In this document: positions 36,957-47,971 of the stretch, piece by piece | Layout of the letters: every line of letters starts with the position of its first letter | How positions within the stretch are numbered: position 1 is the first letter of the stretch | Source: Plectrocnemia conspersa | Taxonomy: Eukaryota; Arthropoda; Insecta; Trichoptera; Polycentropodidae | Assembly: GCA_009617715.1 (NCBI GenBank) | Contig: VTFK01000168.1 | Coordinates: forward strand, 248,001 to 312,000 | Direction of reading: 5' to 3' | Length of the DNA: 64,000 nucleotides | Notes under the pieces: generated by a model | What the model was told of the DNA's origin: nothing | What the model saw: only the letters and a program-made list of their open reading frames with translations | The model's database searches: none | Program-made: the position numbers and the translations under genes

Positions 36957-38370
36957 ATGCAAAAATGTAGTAAAAATTATCATATTTTAAATCAAATAAA
37001 TAATTTAAAAATTCATACGTCTCTTAAAATGTTGTTCTTAGCTCTGACACGTGATCAGTTATTACGTTATTGAGTTTCCTTGATTTTATGATGTTTCTAG
37101 ATTGAATTTTAAAATCTATATATACATCAGATTAACATGCAAATAAATATGTTTTATATCACTATTTCACTATATCTACAATATAATATAAACAATAAAG
37201 ACTTGGCATGTCTATGACTCCCATCACATTGAGCTAATGCCATCATGTTAAGATGTGCATTTACGATATACATAAAAAATATATTGCTGTCAATATCATA
37301 ATCATAATACAATGAATGCCTATTCTATAATTTAACCTTATGCGGAAAATCGTTGTGCATATAATCGACAACTAGTCTTTTTAATTATATAGCAAAACCA
37401 CATGTTAACCTACTTACACATGGATATAAATATTGCGTTTTACCTTCAACGATACTCTGGATCATTTATCTCTGACTTGAGTTCAATTGCGCGCTTCTAG
37501 AATAGTAAAAAAATCTATTCATTACAAATTAACGTATTCTTCAATGACGGAACTAACATGTCTTCAAAGTTCAATACGTTTAAATTGATTGTGTTGGATG
37601 TCTTGTTATTTGTCTTTGCTTTTGTAAAAATATGTACACAAGGACAGAAATCTCCGAGAAATACTGAGATGCTGAATCAACACATGTAGTATTTTTCCTA
37701 GCAATTCAACCAAGATTAACACTACGATGTTAATTTCTATAATAGAGGAAAAAATAAGATTTTTGCAGAACGCTGTAAAATAATTATTGTAAATACAAAA
37801 CCTAATGAATCGCGGTAGAAAGTGTTTTTATTTTATGTTGAAGCAATGTTTGTTAATTGTATGTTTAACTACAATATATAATTTCCGTGCAATTAACAAG
37901 ATATGATCACGCGACTATATGAAATCTTTATTAATAACTGATCGTTTCGTTTGACTGTTTGACGCTTTAAAGTTTAGTTTAAATACAACTAGAGTTTTGT
38001 ATTAAATAACATCGTACCTATTAATAATATATTGATAGTTAACCTAGCCAGTAAATATAATTTCTTGTAAAAGTAATTAAATAGTTATGCCAACTTTAAC
38101 GATAATTCAGTTATAAAACTAACGTTAATGATATTAGTCATATTAATAAATAATATTAATATAAAATATGGGTTTCATTCGAATTTATATTTATAATAAA
38201 AATTAGGAAATTAATATAAACCAATATAAAGTTAAATAAATGTCACTAAATCACACACTTCAGTTTCAGTCTGGTCATATAAATTATGAGCTGATATTCG
38301 TTCATATGTTTATTATATATTGCCACTGTATTTCTTAATGTATGCATATGCTACAGTGAATGTGTATTTT
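36957..38370. other. AT-rich intronic/intergenic DNA
   Basis: No gene or clear repeat seen. Confidence 0.45.
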
Positions 38371-38835
38371 TCAGTAAAAATATATTCTCACTACAGAAAT
38401 ATAATTTCACTAAGTCAGTGAAAATATATCAAGCAATTGATTCATGATTTCACTAGTCAATATCAGTGAAAATGTATTGCAATTATACGTATGTTTGGAA
38501 CATGTGTCGTTGAAGCTTAATTTGACAGTGGCGAAACGTCCATTTGCTGTACAAATCCAAGCCTAACCTAAACAAATTAGACTAGGTTAACTCTCATAAT
38601 TTTTTTAGTTATTAAAAATATCAGTAAATTATTTTTAATATTCCTTATGTTACAGTGAATGTGTATTACTAATGATGTTATATTTTTAATGCCGTTTCAG
38701 TGAAATCATATTCAGATACATTTTCACCGGTAGAAATATATTTTTGCTAGTAAAAATATAATTATATTATATGTTAATCAAAAATGTATTTGAAACTTAA
38801 TTTTAGAGTTGCGAAGCGTTTGGATTTGAGTATTT
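38371..38835 (+). repeat. Cluster of TTTCACTAG / CAGTGGCGAAACG dispersed repeats
   Basis: Recurrent short palindromic motifs of the form ATATTTTCACTAGTGAAAT (38395-38480, 38695-38770) flank two copies of a longer unit: TTTGACAGTGGCGAAACGTC with CATTTGCTGTACAAATCC (38521-38565) and a weaker copy with AGTTGCGAAGCGTTTGG (38806-38822). Related pieces lie at 17375-17430, 35625-35695, 39660-39712 and 40185-40235. Probably one AT-rich MITE-type family; ends not resolved. Confidence 0.5.
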
Positions 38836-38939
38836 TGCCCTTAACAGGTGATATTTCGCCCTATTTTTTAAATAAAATTCATCAAGTTGCTGATGGTTTG
38901 TAGGAAATTTTATTTTAAATCACATCTGTAAAATTGTAT

Positions 38940-39350
38940 TGTCCGTGTAAGGTTTTTTCGGGTCTTAAGGCCGAAGGTCTGTGACTTTGCAGCCAGAATA
39001 AACGCCGAAAAAGCTAGTTACAGTGCGTCATGAATGCGGCTTTTTGTAGTCAGAAAGCATTGTAGTTGTATTCTGTCAGCTAAGTGCTGGTGAAGTAGTG
39101 ATATTGTGTCCTCGTGATGCTCTCTGGACGATCCACTGATGTCTTTCGTGTCATTGCAGATATTTCTCAGTTTGCTTCGTCTGCCCGTCAGCCAGAATTA
39201 GTCTCCTAAATTCGTCTGTACGTTTGTCTGAGCTTGTCTCTCCTTCTCGATGTGACAAAGTGTCGCATCTTTTATATTCTTTATTCAAGACAGCTCTGGT
39301 AAAATACAGATTAAAATGTTGGTGGGTCAATTGCATCGTTTGTTGCTTTC
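38940..39350. repeat. GC-richer repeat, possible LTR fragment
   Basis: This block stands out from the AT-rich surroundings. The segment CAGCCAGAATAAACGCCGAA with AAAGCTAGTTACA (38991-39024) resembles CGGCCAAAAATAGACGCCGG with AAAGCTGGTAACA at 58665-58699. Both continue into GC-richer sequence of similar style. A solo-LTR or other retroelement end is possible, but no second LTR or internal coding was found. The minus-strand frame 39151-39336 is not a recognised protein. Confidence 0.35.
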
Positions 39351-40469
39351 ACCAATGAAATACGTTTACGTCTTGAAGTGAAACTGCAAAATGGGCATTG
39401 GTGCTTATGAGTGACAAACAGGTGGTCCGTGAAATCTTAGCAATTATTACCCAATTGTCTAGCACTGAGCTATCTTCTATTGATGAGCTTTTTGTCAAGG
39501 CGAGTTGGTATTTCCTTTTCATACTGTTTGAAATGACCTCCAAGTTAATAGTGCAATTGGTTGGAGCCTACACAGTTTGTAAAATATTGTAATAACAAAT
39601 TTACTGCGATAACTTAGATTTAATACTTACCCGTGTAAAATGACGTTTAGAGCAGTGTGAAATTTCACTAGCACCTGTCAGTGAAATTATATTTTCACTA
39701 GTCGGAATATACATGGTCGACTCGAGAAAAAAAACAAAGGTCATTTGGAATTTTTTTGTTTGAGGAGGAAAAATTCTTGTTTAATATCGATCTCGTAAGT
39801 TTTTGTCCGAGGAGGTTAACGAAGGACAGATGAACGAAAGCTAAAAAATGGTCGTCATAGAATTTTTTGTACAAAAACCGTCTCAGAATTTTTGATTAAG
39901 GAGAATTAATTCACAAGAGAGCTAAAAAAATAGTCGTCACAGAAATTTTTGCTTAAAAACCATCTCGGAGTTTTTGTTTCAGGAAAACAAATTGCTGAAA
40001 AAAAAGTCATTTAGAAAATTTTGTTCAAATATAATCTCTGAATTATTTTGAGAAGATATTGAAACCGTGTTAAATATAATCAAATGGCGTCCCCATTCGG
40101 TGTAAATGGCGCCCCTTTCAGGGCTAACGACCCGTACAGCCCACCCCTTGTTTTATATATCTAGCGGTAAAAAGGTATTCCGTTATGATTTCACTAAAAT
40201 GCCCGTGAAAGTATATTTTCATTGATAATACATTCACTATTGCATATATTATGTGGGCGAATAATAAATATAATAAATAATAACATATTTTCAAATACTA
40301 AAATATAACCGTTTAGTCTTTTATGTTATAACTATTATCTTAATCACTGATAGTAGAATTCCCGACTTTTCATACTTGTATTGTCACAAAAATATGTGTG
40401 TTCAATATTACTATAATAGTAGGACCATCACTAAATTTATTAGTATGTAGTTGTAATAAATGGTATACA
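39351..40469. other. Presumed FAAH2 intron DNA
   Basis: No gene. It includes TTTCACTAG-type motifs and a poorly preserved tandem-like series (39720-40080) in which blocks such as GAGGAG...AAATTTTTGT recur every 80-100 bases; I could not define the unit. Confidence 0.35.
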
Positions 40470-41340
40470 AAAGGAACGTGAGGTGGTGAAATGTGGATTT
40501 CCACAGGGTTTTATTTTGAGACCTTTATTATTTAATCTATAAATAAATCATTTTACCCTATGTAAACTTTCAGGAAGGATTTAAATATATGCTGATGATA
40601 TAGTGCTAATATATAACTAAAAAACATACAAAGATACGAAAAGAAACATGTAAAGTGATTTGATCCATATTAGTGAATGGATGAGATTATAAAAAATAAT
40701 AATTAATGAAAAAAAAGTAGCTATATGATATTTATTGATAATTTAGATATCTCTAATTACAAAAAGTGATAATATAAAATACTAGGGTCTACTTTTAGAT
40801 AAATTTTTTTTTTATAACCATATTGATTATATAATATTTTTATTCTTCTCAATTGCAAATATTTTATACAGGTTTTAAAATATATTATCGTATAAAACTA
40901 GATTAAACATTTATTATGCACATATTCATAGAAATCTAACATATAACATATACAAGTAAATTTTAATTTAGAATCACTTCAGGTTATTCAAAATAGTGCT
41001 ATAAAAAATTGTTAAATTTGTCTTATGCTCTCACGAAAGACATTTAGTCTATAAATATTCTAGCAAAATATGAACAAATAATGGTAAGCAAAAAAATATG
41101 AGTACTGAATTTAAATTAAGAAAACAGCTATATTATTATAAAATTAGATCTGTCGATGATTTACACATCCCTCAAGCATTTTCTGAGAAATTTGGCAGAA
41201 ATTATTTAAAATATATTGCATTTAAAACATTTAAAAAAATACCAAAATCAACTATACTCCATTTGTGTTTACACAGTCAGTTCGAGAGCTATCCGTTTCA
41301 TCATTATTTATAGTTTAGAAAGAGATGGCAAGTTTGGATT
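40470..41340 (+). mobile_element. LINE relic, RT to C-terminus
   Basis: CGFPQGFILRPLLFNL (40489-40538) is the GVPQGSILGPLLF block, and IYADDIVLIYN (about 40586-40618) is the YADD box with catalytic Asp. NEKKVAI and a KYLG-like piece then follow in broken frames. An open frame at 41098-41313 (RKQLYYYKIRSVDDLHIP, then EKFGRNYLKYIAFKTFKKIP) matches the 3' C-terminal segment typical of jockey/CR1-like ORF2. Stops throughout; dead. Confidence 0.78.
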
Positions 41341-41881
41341 TATGGCACACTAAAAGCAGTGTGTGTGCATTAAATAGCATACATTTAAATCTAGCTATCT
41401 ATTTTTATCAATCATTTTAATAATTATAACATTAATTATCTTAATTATTATATTGTTCCAAAATTCTATAAATGACTTATCATTATTTCAAATAAAAATA
41501 TATACTATTTATAAATACACTAAAACGTATAATATTTACCCATAACTATTCATCAATTACCATCCACTTTTAGTATCGTGATATATTTATTACACCACAA
41601 TTAGTAAGTTACTAAATAGTCTTTATCGTATAGTACAGATAATTGGTATTAAATAATTTAACTTCTGTTTTATTTACATGGATTTTGTAAAAGTATTATA
41701 AATATTATATTATACAGATATTTTATGTCTCATCTGTAGTTCAAGAGTCGGAGACAAGAATAAATATTTACTATTACAAGTATCAATAGTAGGATTTTAA
41801 AGCGTTTTATTTAAACATAAGTTGTTTGAATCATAATGGAATGTTGTATGCAAATGATAATTTACTATAATAATTTTCAGA
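41341..41881. other. Intron end upstream of FAAH2 coding exon 1
   Basis: AT-rich, ending in the acceptor AATTTTCAG at 41872-41880. Nothing else recognised. Confidence 0.45.
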
Positions 41882-44391
41882 ATGGAGATTGGCGTTAGAA
41901 TCATAGGATTCTTCCTCTTGATCATTGATTATGTTACAAGACCAATTTTTTGGTTTTTGTCCAGGACGAATCACAAAAAACTAAGTCCCATTGCTAATCC
42001 ATTACTGCTGACGAGTGCCACTAAATTAGCAGAACTCATTAGAAGCAAAAAGGTGATTTTCGGATATTTTACCATCTACGTTATTCGTACAAAAATATTT
42101 AATAAAATCATTTACAGGTGACTAGTTCGGAAGTTGTCGAAGTATTTATCAAGAGAGTTCAAGAAGTTAACCCGCTGATAAACGCTGTGGTAGAAGAGAG
42201 GTTTAAGCTAGCAATTGAAGAAGCAAATAAAGTAGACAGCTTCATCGAGAGCTTGGGTAATGATGAAGCAATTGTTCAAAAAATCGAAAATGAAACGCCA
42301 TTCTTGGGCGTTCCAGTAACGGTTAAAGAAAGTTGTTCTCTCTCAGGTGAGTCAGTAATATAGTCAATATTTGTTTTTCTGAGACACAAGTTGATGGATG
42401 TTTTTTTTAAGGAATGTCTCAATGCGTTGGATCTATACCTCGTATTGGGACCAAAGCTGTGAGAGATTGCGAGACTGTGGCGCTAATTCGAGCCTCTGGG
42501 GCTATACCTATATTGGTTAGCAACACTCCAGAGCTATGCCTGAGTTGGGAGTCCAACAACTTCGTAACGGGGAAGACTAGCAATCCTTACTGTTTGAGCA
42601 GGACTAGTGGTGGATCTTCCGGTGGAGAGGTATACTTAATATCTATTTAATATATATGTATAATACGTGTTTATAATTTAATTTTTTTTAGGCTGCATTG
42701 ATTGCAAGTGGAGCATCAGTAATTGGTATAGCTTCTGATATTGCTGGTTCTATTCGAATTCCTGCCATGTTCAACGGAATCTTCGGTCATAAACCATCAC
42801 CCGGTTTGTGCTATTGTTAATTTAATAGATAATATAATTATAATAGTTAATTAATGCTTTTATTGTGTTAATTTTAGGAGTCGTATCAATAGAGGGACAT
42901 TATCCAACATCTTCAGATGAGAGCTTTTCAAATTTTTTAACAATAGGTCCTTTGACGCGCTACTGTGAAGATCTATTACCAATGATGAAAGTTATGTCTG
43001 GAAAGAAGGCTAAGGAGTTAAAGTTGGACGAAGCAGTCGATCTAAGTAAACTAAGGGTGAGTTGATTAAGATTTTTGTTGTAAAATATATACTTTACATT
43101 TATAATATATGATTAAAATACAGATATTGTATATGATGGAGGCTGGAAAGTCGCTGGTTATGATCCCTGTAGATAAGAACATTCAAGTAGCTATGAAGAG
43201 AGCCATAAAATATTTGGAAGAAAAATGCGGTTCTACTATAGATGAGGTATTTAATATACTATATTTTTAGTAAGTCGGCGGTGTTATCTTAAAGCGTTGA
43301 TATGCTTGCAAAGAAGTACTGAAAGATCAGATCTAAATTATGTAGAAAATTGTTTGATATGTCTATTGCAGAATATTAAATGATTCCAAAACTAAAATCT
43401 ATGATATAAGAATGGTCGAAGAAAGAGAAAATGTTTTTTTTTTAAACCACTATATTGTAATATCTGTATGGTGACACTTTATCTAGAGTTTTCAGTAGTC
43501 ACGTGAGCTGTGAGATTATGTTAAGCTCACTAAATAATATGAAAATTATACTGCTGGTTTTATATAATATAATTTAGCAGTATCTGCTAATAGCTACATT
43601 TTTAATCTCATCGTTGTTGTTAACAAAACAAAATATACTGATGAAAACATTTGTTTCAGACTAAATTTATTGAAATGCAAGATTCTGTGGAGATATCTGT
43701 ATCAGTATTTTTTGGAATGCAGGACATTCCCAATCTACTTCAAGATGAGAATAATCCTAAGGTATGGAAACATGAAGGTATTTTGAAAGAACAAGTGTTA
43801 AAACAATCTTATTTTGTAGCGGAAAAGAAATCTGTATATAGAAATGCTCAAGGGTCTATTTGGCGCTGGGATATTTTCTCCTCATAGTTTAGGTTTCTAT
43901 TTAATGCATGACACAAACCTTTTCATTCCAAGATATAAATATTCAGACTATTGCAATCAAGCAAAGCAGTTACAGAAGAAAATAGAGGTGATTTAAATTA
44001 CTACATTATTTTAAAAAACTGGTGTTTTATAATAATTTACTTTTCAGGATGCACTAGGAACTAATGGCGTGTTTTTGTATCCAACTTTTCCGATAACTGC
44101 ATTCTATCACAACCAAGTGTTCACTAAACCAGCCGGAGTTTTGTACACTATGATATTTAACGTTTTAGGACTTCCTTCAACTCACGTACCTTTAGGATTA
44201 AATTCTGATGGGTTACCGATTGGAATACAGGTAAGTAATAATGATAAAATCTAATTAAAGATAATTTTTAAATATATGCTTATTCGTTTTAGGTTGTAGC
44301 AGCTTCAAAACAAGATAGACTGTGTTTAGCAGTAGCTAAAGAGTTAGAAAAAGGCTTCGGTGGTTGGGTTAAGCCACCGTCAAGTGTATAA
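41882..44391 (+). CDS. Fatty-acid amide hydrolase 2-like amidase
   Basis: Amidase-signature serine hydrolase of the FAAH2 group, membrane-anchored enzymes that hydrolyse fatty-acid amides. Ten coding exons: 41882-42052, 42118-42346, 42412-42629, 42692-42803, 42878-43056, 43124-43246, 43660-43777, 43842-43987, 44048-44230, 44293-44391. Phases agree throughout and total 525 residues, close to human FAAH2. An N-terminal transmembrane segment (IGFFLLIIDYVTRPIFWFL) is followed by the catalytic Lys in PVTVKESCSL, the cis-Ser region SRTSGGSSGGEAALIASG and the nucleophile Ser in SDIAGSIRIPA, so the Lys-Ser-Ser triad is intact. The C-terminus contains LGLPSTHVPLGLNSDGLPIG. Exon 7 reads on in frame past its donor, so the 64-bp intron 43778-43841 can be mistaken for a frameshift; splicing at G|GTATTT and TATATAG restores MLKGLFGAGIFSPHSL. 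Substrate inferred from family. Confidence 0.93.
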
Positions 44392-45540
44392 GAAAAAACT
44401 TTTTTTTTTAAATATATATACATATATAAATTAAATTTATTATTAAATGTAACCTATATTTTGTAACTGTCGATCGATCAATGTGTTTATTTTGAAAGTG
44501 TGATTTGGAGTTGTGCAGTGATATTTGGAGACTGTGGGGCCATAATGTATTTTTGATATTTTGTAAATAGTAATTTTATAACCGTTTAAAAAACGTTTCG
44601 TTTATTTCATATGTTATTATATAAATTATATAAATGAGAATAATTTATATTATAGTTCTGTGTAATTGTAATACACGCAGACAGCTAAACTATATCATAG
44701 ATGTGTGTTCTGTGAAAATCTGATATTGTAGTTTGTTATTTTGTAATTCGAAATATATTTTTAAATTTCTTTAAATTGTTTCTTATTTACAAGCATTGAA
44801 TGAAACGTATAATATGTTTATAGAAAATAATCTGTTTAACAGTAATGTGTTTTTACAAGTCCTTGTAGCGATAATATTTACGATAGTTCTGGCTCCTTCG
44901 TCGATACAAACAACCACAAAAATCTATTATTTTAACCTAAAATCGGTTTCTCATGCTTAATTAGACCTGGCTATCTGTTAAATCTGTTCACATACAGTAA
45001 GAATTAGATAGATTTCTGCATATAAAAAGTGTGTGAATTTTTTCTTTATTTATATTATTAATATTTTTTTAGTATGTTACACTTTTGACCTAGGTTTATT
45101 TTTAACGAAGGTACGATTTTTTAATGTTTTTATAGTCACTATTTTGAAAGAAGACGGCGGATCAAAATACTACTCTAACCATTATCTTTCTATTTAGTTT
45201 TACGTACTTTTTAATACCCTATCGTATATAGATATTAGCGTTTTGTTAAATTTTAAGATATTATTATGGGTATATGAAGAATTCAAACATATATCGTGAC
45301 CGTGAACCCGGCCGCAGTTGTCGATCGTGACGATTTAGGCCGTGTAAGAAGTTGAAGCACTTATTTCTTTCTCTATGCATCCAACATCCAACTGTCCTCG
45401 AGAAATTCCAGTTTTGGAACGTCTTTGTGAGTCATGGTCGCGTCCTCTTCAGATGCCCGTTAGAGTTAGGACGTCCACACTAGCTGACTCTGTTTTTTCG
45501 TCTTGATTCAAAAAACTATTAAATATAAAAAATCCAATTA
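44392..45540. other. FAAH2 3' flank and spacer
   Basis: 3' UTR and AT-rich DNA, then a GC-richer block at about 45295-45500 (ACCGTGAACCCGGCCGCAGT and on) of unknown nature, perhaps an old repeat. Confidence 0.4.
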
Positions 45541-45797
45541 AATAATAAAATAAATATTTTGGCGGACTGATGGTGACGGGTGGCAATTATACACAAATTG
45601 AGCTGCTACAGTGGTATTTATTTGACAGTTTACAACTTAGTTACATGCTATTTAATTATGTGTATGATCGGCGAACGAGGCGCCGCCGATCATCAACTCC
45701 CGTCGAAGTCCGCCTAAGAATGTGTTGCCCTCCGCCGCCGTCACAGCAGTGCTGCCAGAGGGCCGCCTAGTATTGGTTATAATAAAATAAATAAATA
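45541..45797 (+). repeat. Probable 3' end of a retroelement
   Basis: A GC-rich stretch (GGCGCCGCCGATCATCAACT, CCGCCGCCGTCACAGCAGTG) ends in TATAATAAAATAAATAAATA, the simple-repeat tail style of the LINE at 8.0-9.5 kb. The open frame 45570-45770 is Arg/Cys/Pro-rich and probably an artefact of GC content. Identity uncertain. Confidence 0.35.
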
Positions 45798-45894
45798 GGC
45801 TCTCCACAATATAAATTCATATATTTATAATATATTGGTGTTAGTGTCGAGGATATTAAGAAAAATACATTTTCTCAATTGTTTTTAAGGGTTT

Positions 45895-46136
45895 GATAAA
45901 TTTCATCGCAACTTTTGATCCTTCTTTGCAAAAACATTTAGATGACAGTTTAGTATTTAAGGGGACATTGAAGACTATAAAAACGAATTACTACAAAATA
46001 TACTGGAAGTTTGTCGAGAGCAAGTAGTTTTAGAAATGAAAAAATTATCACATTTAGCCATCATTGCAGACGATACTACGGAGGTATCCGAAATTGTACG
46101 AACAGTGATCGTTCTTGGGAATTTAGAATTTGAGTT
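45895..46136 (+). mobile_element. hAT-like (DUF4371/ZMYM-type) transposase fragment
   Basis: The plus frame reads NELLQNILEVCREQVVLEMK, KLSHLAIIADDTTEVSEIVR and TVIVLGN. This is the region around the first catalytic Asp (ADETT-like) of DUF4371-type hAT transposases in ZMYM/P52rIPK-like proteins. It ends where the DDE element's left end begins, which suggests insertion of one element into the other. Confidence 0.7.
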
Positions 46137-47160
46137 TCCTATGTTGGCAGCACTGTAAATCAGACAGCTGTCAATAATTATGTGTGTTCAAAGTGTCAAA
46201 TGCTATTTTGCAACAACACATCTACGAAATAGATCGCTTAACCACCGCTCAGCACTACAGAAATAACAATTCTGTACAACTGTATATCGAAATTTACGGA
46301 AAGATTATCGTCAATTTCATTGTCATATTGAGCGAATAATTCACAACGTAATGAAGCGTTGGAGATATGGTTATGTCTGTGCATCAATGTGGCGCCCATT
46401 CAGTCAAAAATATCGCTGCAGTAAGTGATAGTGTGGCTGAAGATTTGGAAACGTCGATTCATCGGCGTTCACAGCTTTTGGGCTTTTCTTATGGCTCCCT
46501 TTGGTGAATTTTGCATCTGGAGTTGCACTTACATACGAGTATAATTTAAATAATACAAGAACTGAAACACAAAACCACGGATAGCCAGGAATTTACGCAG
46601 ATTGTGTCTTAGAGCAGCAGGAAGTTGTTGCTGATTTTTTTTTCTGATGAGGCACATTTCCGCCTTTATGGATATGTTATTAAGTAAAATATATAGGGGA
46701 GAAGAAGATTAAATTAAATTACCAAAAAGTAACTGTTTGGTGGAAATTGTGGTTTGGCCGCGTCATTGGGCCTTATGTTTTTTTATTGTAAAATTCAATG
46801 GTAAACGCTATAGGCACATAATAATCGGTTATTTTTGATACGAAATCAAAGATATTGATGTGGATGACATCGGGTTTCAGTAAGACGGCGCAAATTGACG
46901 GATGTTTTGCGTGAAAAGTTTCCAGGTTGCACTGTTACACGTTTTGGTGACGTCGATTGGCCGCTAAGATCGTGGGAGTTAACGCCGATGCATTTTTTTG
47001 TAAAACAAAACAAACCAGAAACGTTGGAACACCTAAAAACCAACATGCGCCATGTAAGTTCTAGCTGAGATACCACCAGAAATGTACGAAAAAGTCATTG
47101 AAAGGATGTGTCTGCTGCAATAAGTTCAAAGGCGGCCATTTAATTGTTATTATTTTGAAT
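46137..47160 (+). mobile_element. mariner-like DDE transposon relic (copy 2)
   Basis: The most complete copy of the family. The left end contains GACAGCTGTCAATAATTATG. The N-terminus reads EIDRLTTAQHYRNNNSVQLY (DUF4817-type HTH), then VSDSVAEDLETSIHRRSQLL, a LEQQEVVADF-like segment, FSDEAHFRLYGYV (first catalytic Asp), QKVTVWWKLWFGRVIGPYVF-like and the C-terminal PETLEHLKTN...EIPPEMYEKVIE block. Frameshifts and stops throughout. The same order occurs in copy 1 (29.8 kb), copy 3 (20.8 kb, 3' only) and the minus-strand relic in the MAN1 intron. Confidence 0.82.
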
Positions 47161-47164
47161 AAAA

Positions 47165-47535
47165 GTGAAATGAAGTCTGTCGCTGCGTAGTCCAGGATAG
47201 ACCGAGGTGAAAAATAATCTTAGACAAGGCCATGACCCTCTTTATGTCGATGAACGATGACTTTATGATAACAATAATAATAATAATGACATTATTAATG
47301 CGCAAAATAGTGTCGTGAATTGAATGCAGCCGTCGCTGATAAATTGCTAGCCGTTTAGCGATCGAAGAAGTTTATAAACAAATTCATACGCCTCTTATCG
47401 GTGGATTTAGTAAAAAAAGTTTAATTGAACGACAAGAGATCGTTTATTTGTATAAACCGTAAAAGTCAGCGATAGAATTATTCGTGAAAACTTTTGCACC
47501 CGAAGATCTTTCTACATCGTCTTCGCCCAGTAGTA
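47165..47535 (+). pseudogene. Decayed ORF fragment of unknown origin next to DDE copy 2
   Basis: It begins with the same sequence found after DDE copy 1 (CGCTGCGTAGTCCAGGATAG; HDPLYVDE; RLAIEEVYKQIH). Beyond that it diverges into another open stretch, GGFSKKSLIERQEIVYLYKP, then (after one stop) KSAIELFVKTFAPEDLSTSS and a final TAA/TAG-type end near 47533. I recognise no protein. It lies 440 bp upstream of the MAN1 start codon. Confidence 0.45.
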
Positions 47536-47971
47536 CTCGTAATATCGTGTAAAGTTTGTTTTTAAAGTTTGAACTTTTAAAATTGATTATTTTTTTGTGT
47601 TATATGTTTCATTTGAAATAATTTTGGTTTAATTTGAATAGATATGACTTTCATCATTTGGAAAGAAAAAATGTAAAAAACATATTGTGTTTTATTGCGA
47701 ACGTTTGAGAAGCCGCGTTTGAGTAGTAAATGCATTTGTGTGGGTACATAAACAATGTCAAAACGGCATAGCGTGGTCTATGCTCATTCTACGCTCGATT
47801 AAAAATATTTCGGTGTCTCGACAGTTATATTGTCGGTCACGTTGGTAGCGCGATTGATGAGCGATTTGTGCGGTGTTACGGCCAACGTTGACAGAAAAGC
47901 GTCGGCGTTCGCGCGCACCGGCCAGACACCGGTTTCGAACGCCGAAAAACAAGCTCCAGACAATACGCGAT
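47536..47971 (+). promoter_or_regulatory. MAN1 5' flank and 5' UTR
   Basis: AT-rich to about 47700, then sharply GC-richer toward the MAN1 start, as expected for a promoter and 5' UTR. The MAN1 frame is open upstream to 47873 with another ATG, but that extension is Arg-rich and non-conserved. No core promoter motif was confidently found. Confidence 0.4.

Noticed and set aside
43651..43887. Reading the FAAH2-like gene as a frameshifted pseudogene
   Set aside because: A short intron with good donor and acceptor restores the conserved frame and the correct total length.
45570..45770. Arg/Cys/Pro-rich 66-codon frame
   Set aside because: Composition follows a GC-rich repeat end with a LINE-style tail; not a plausible protein.
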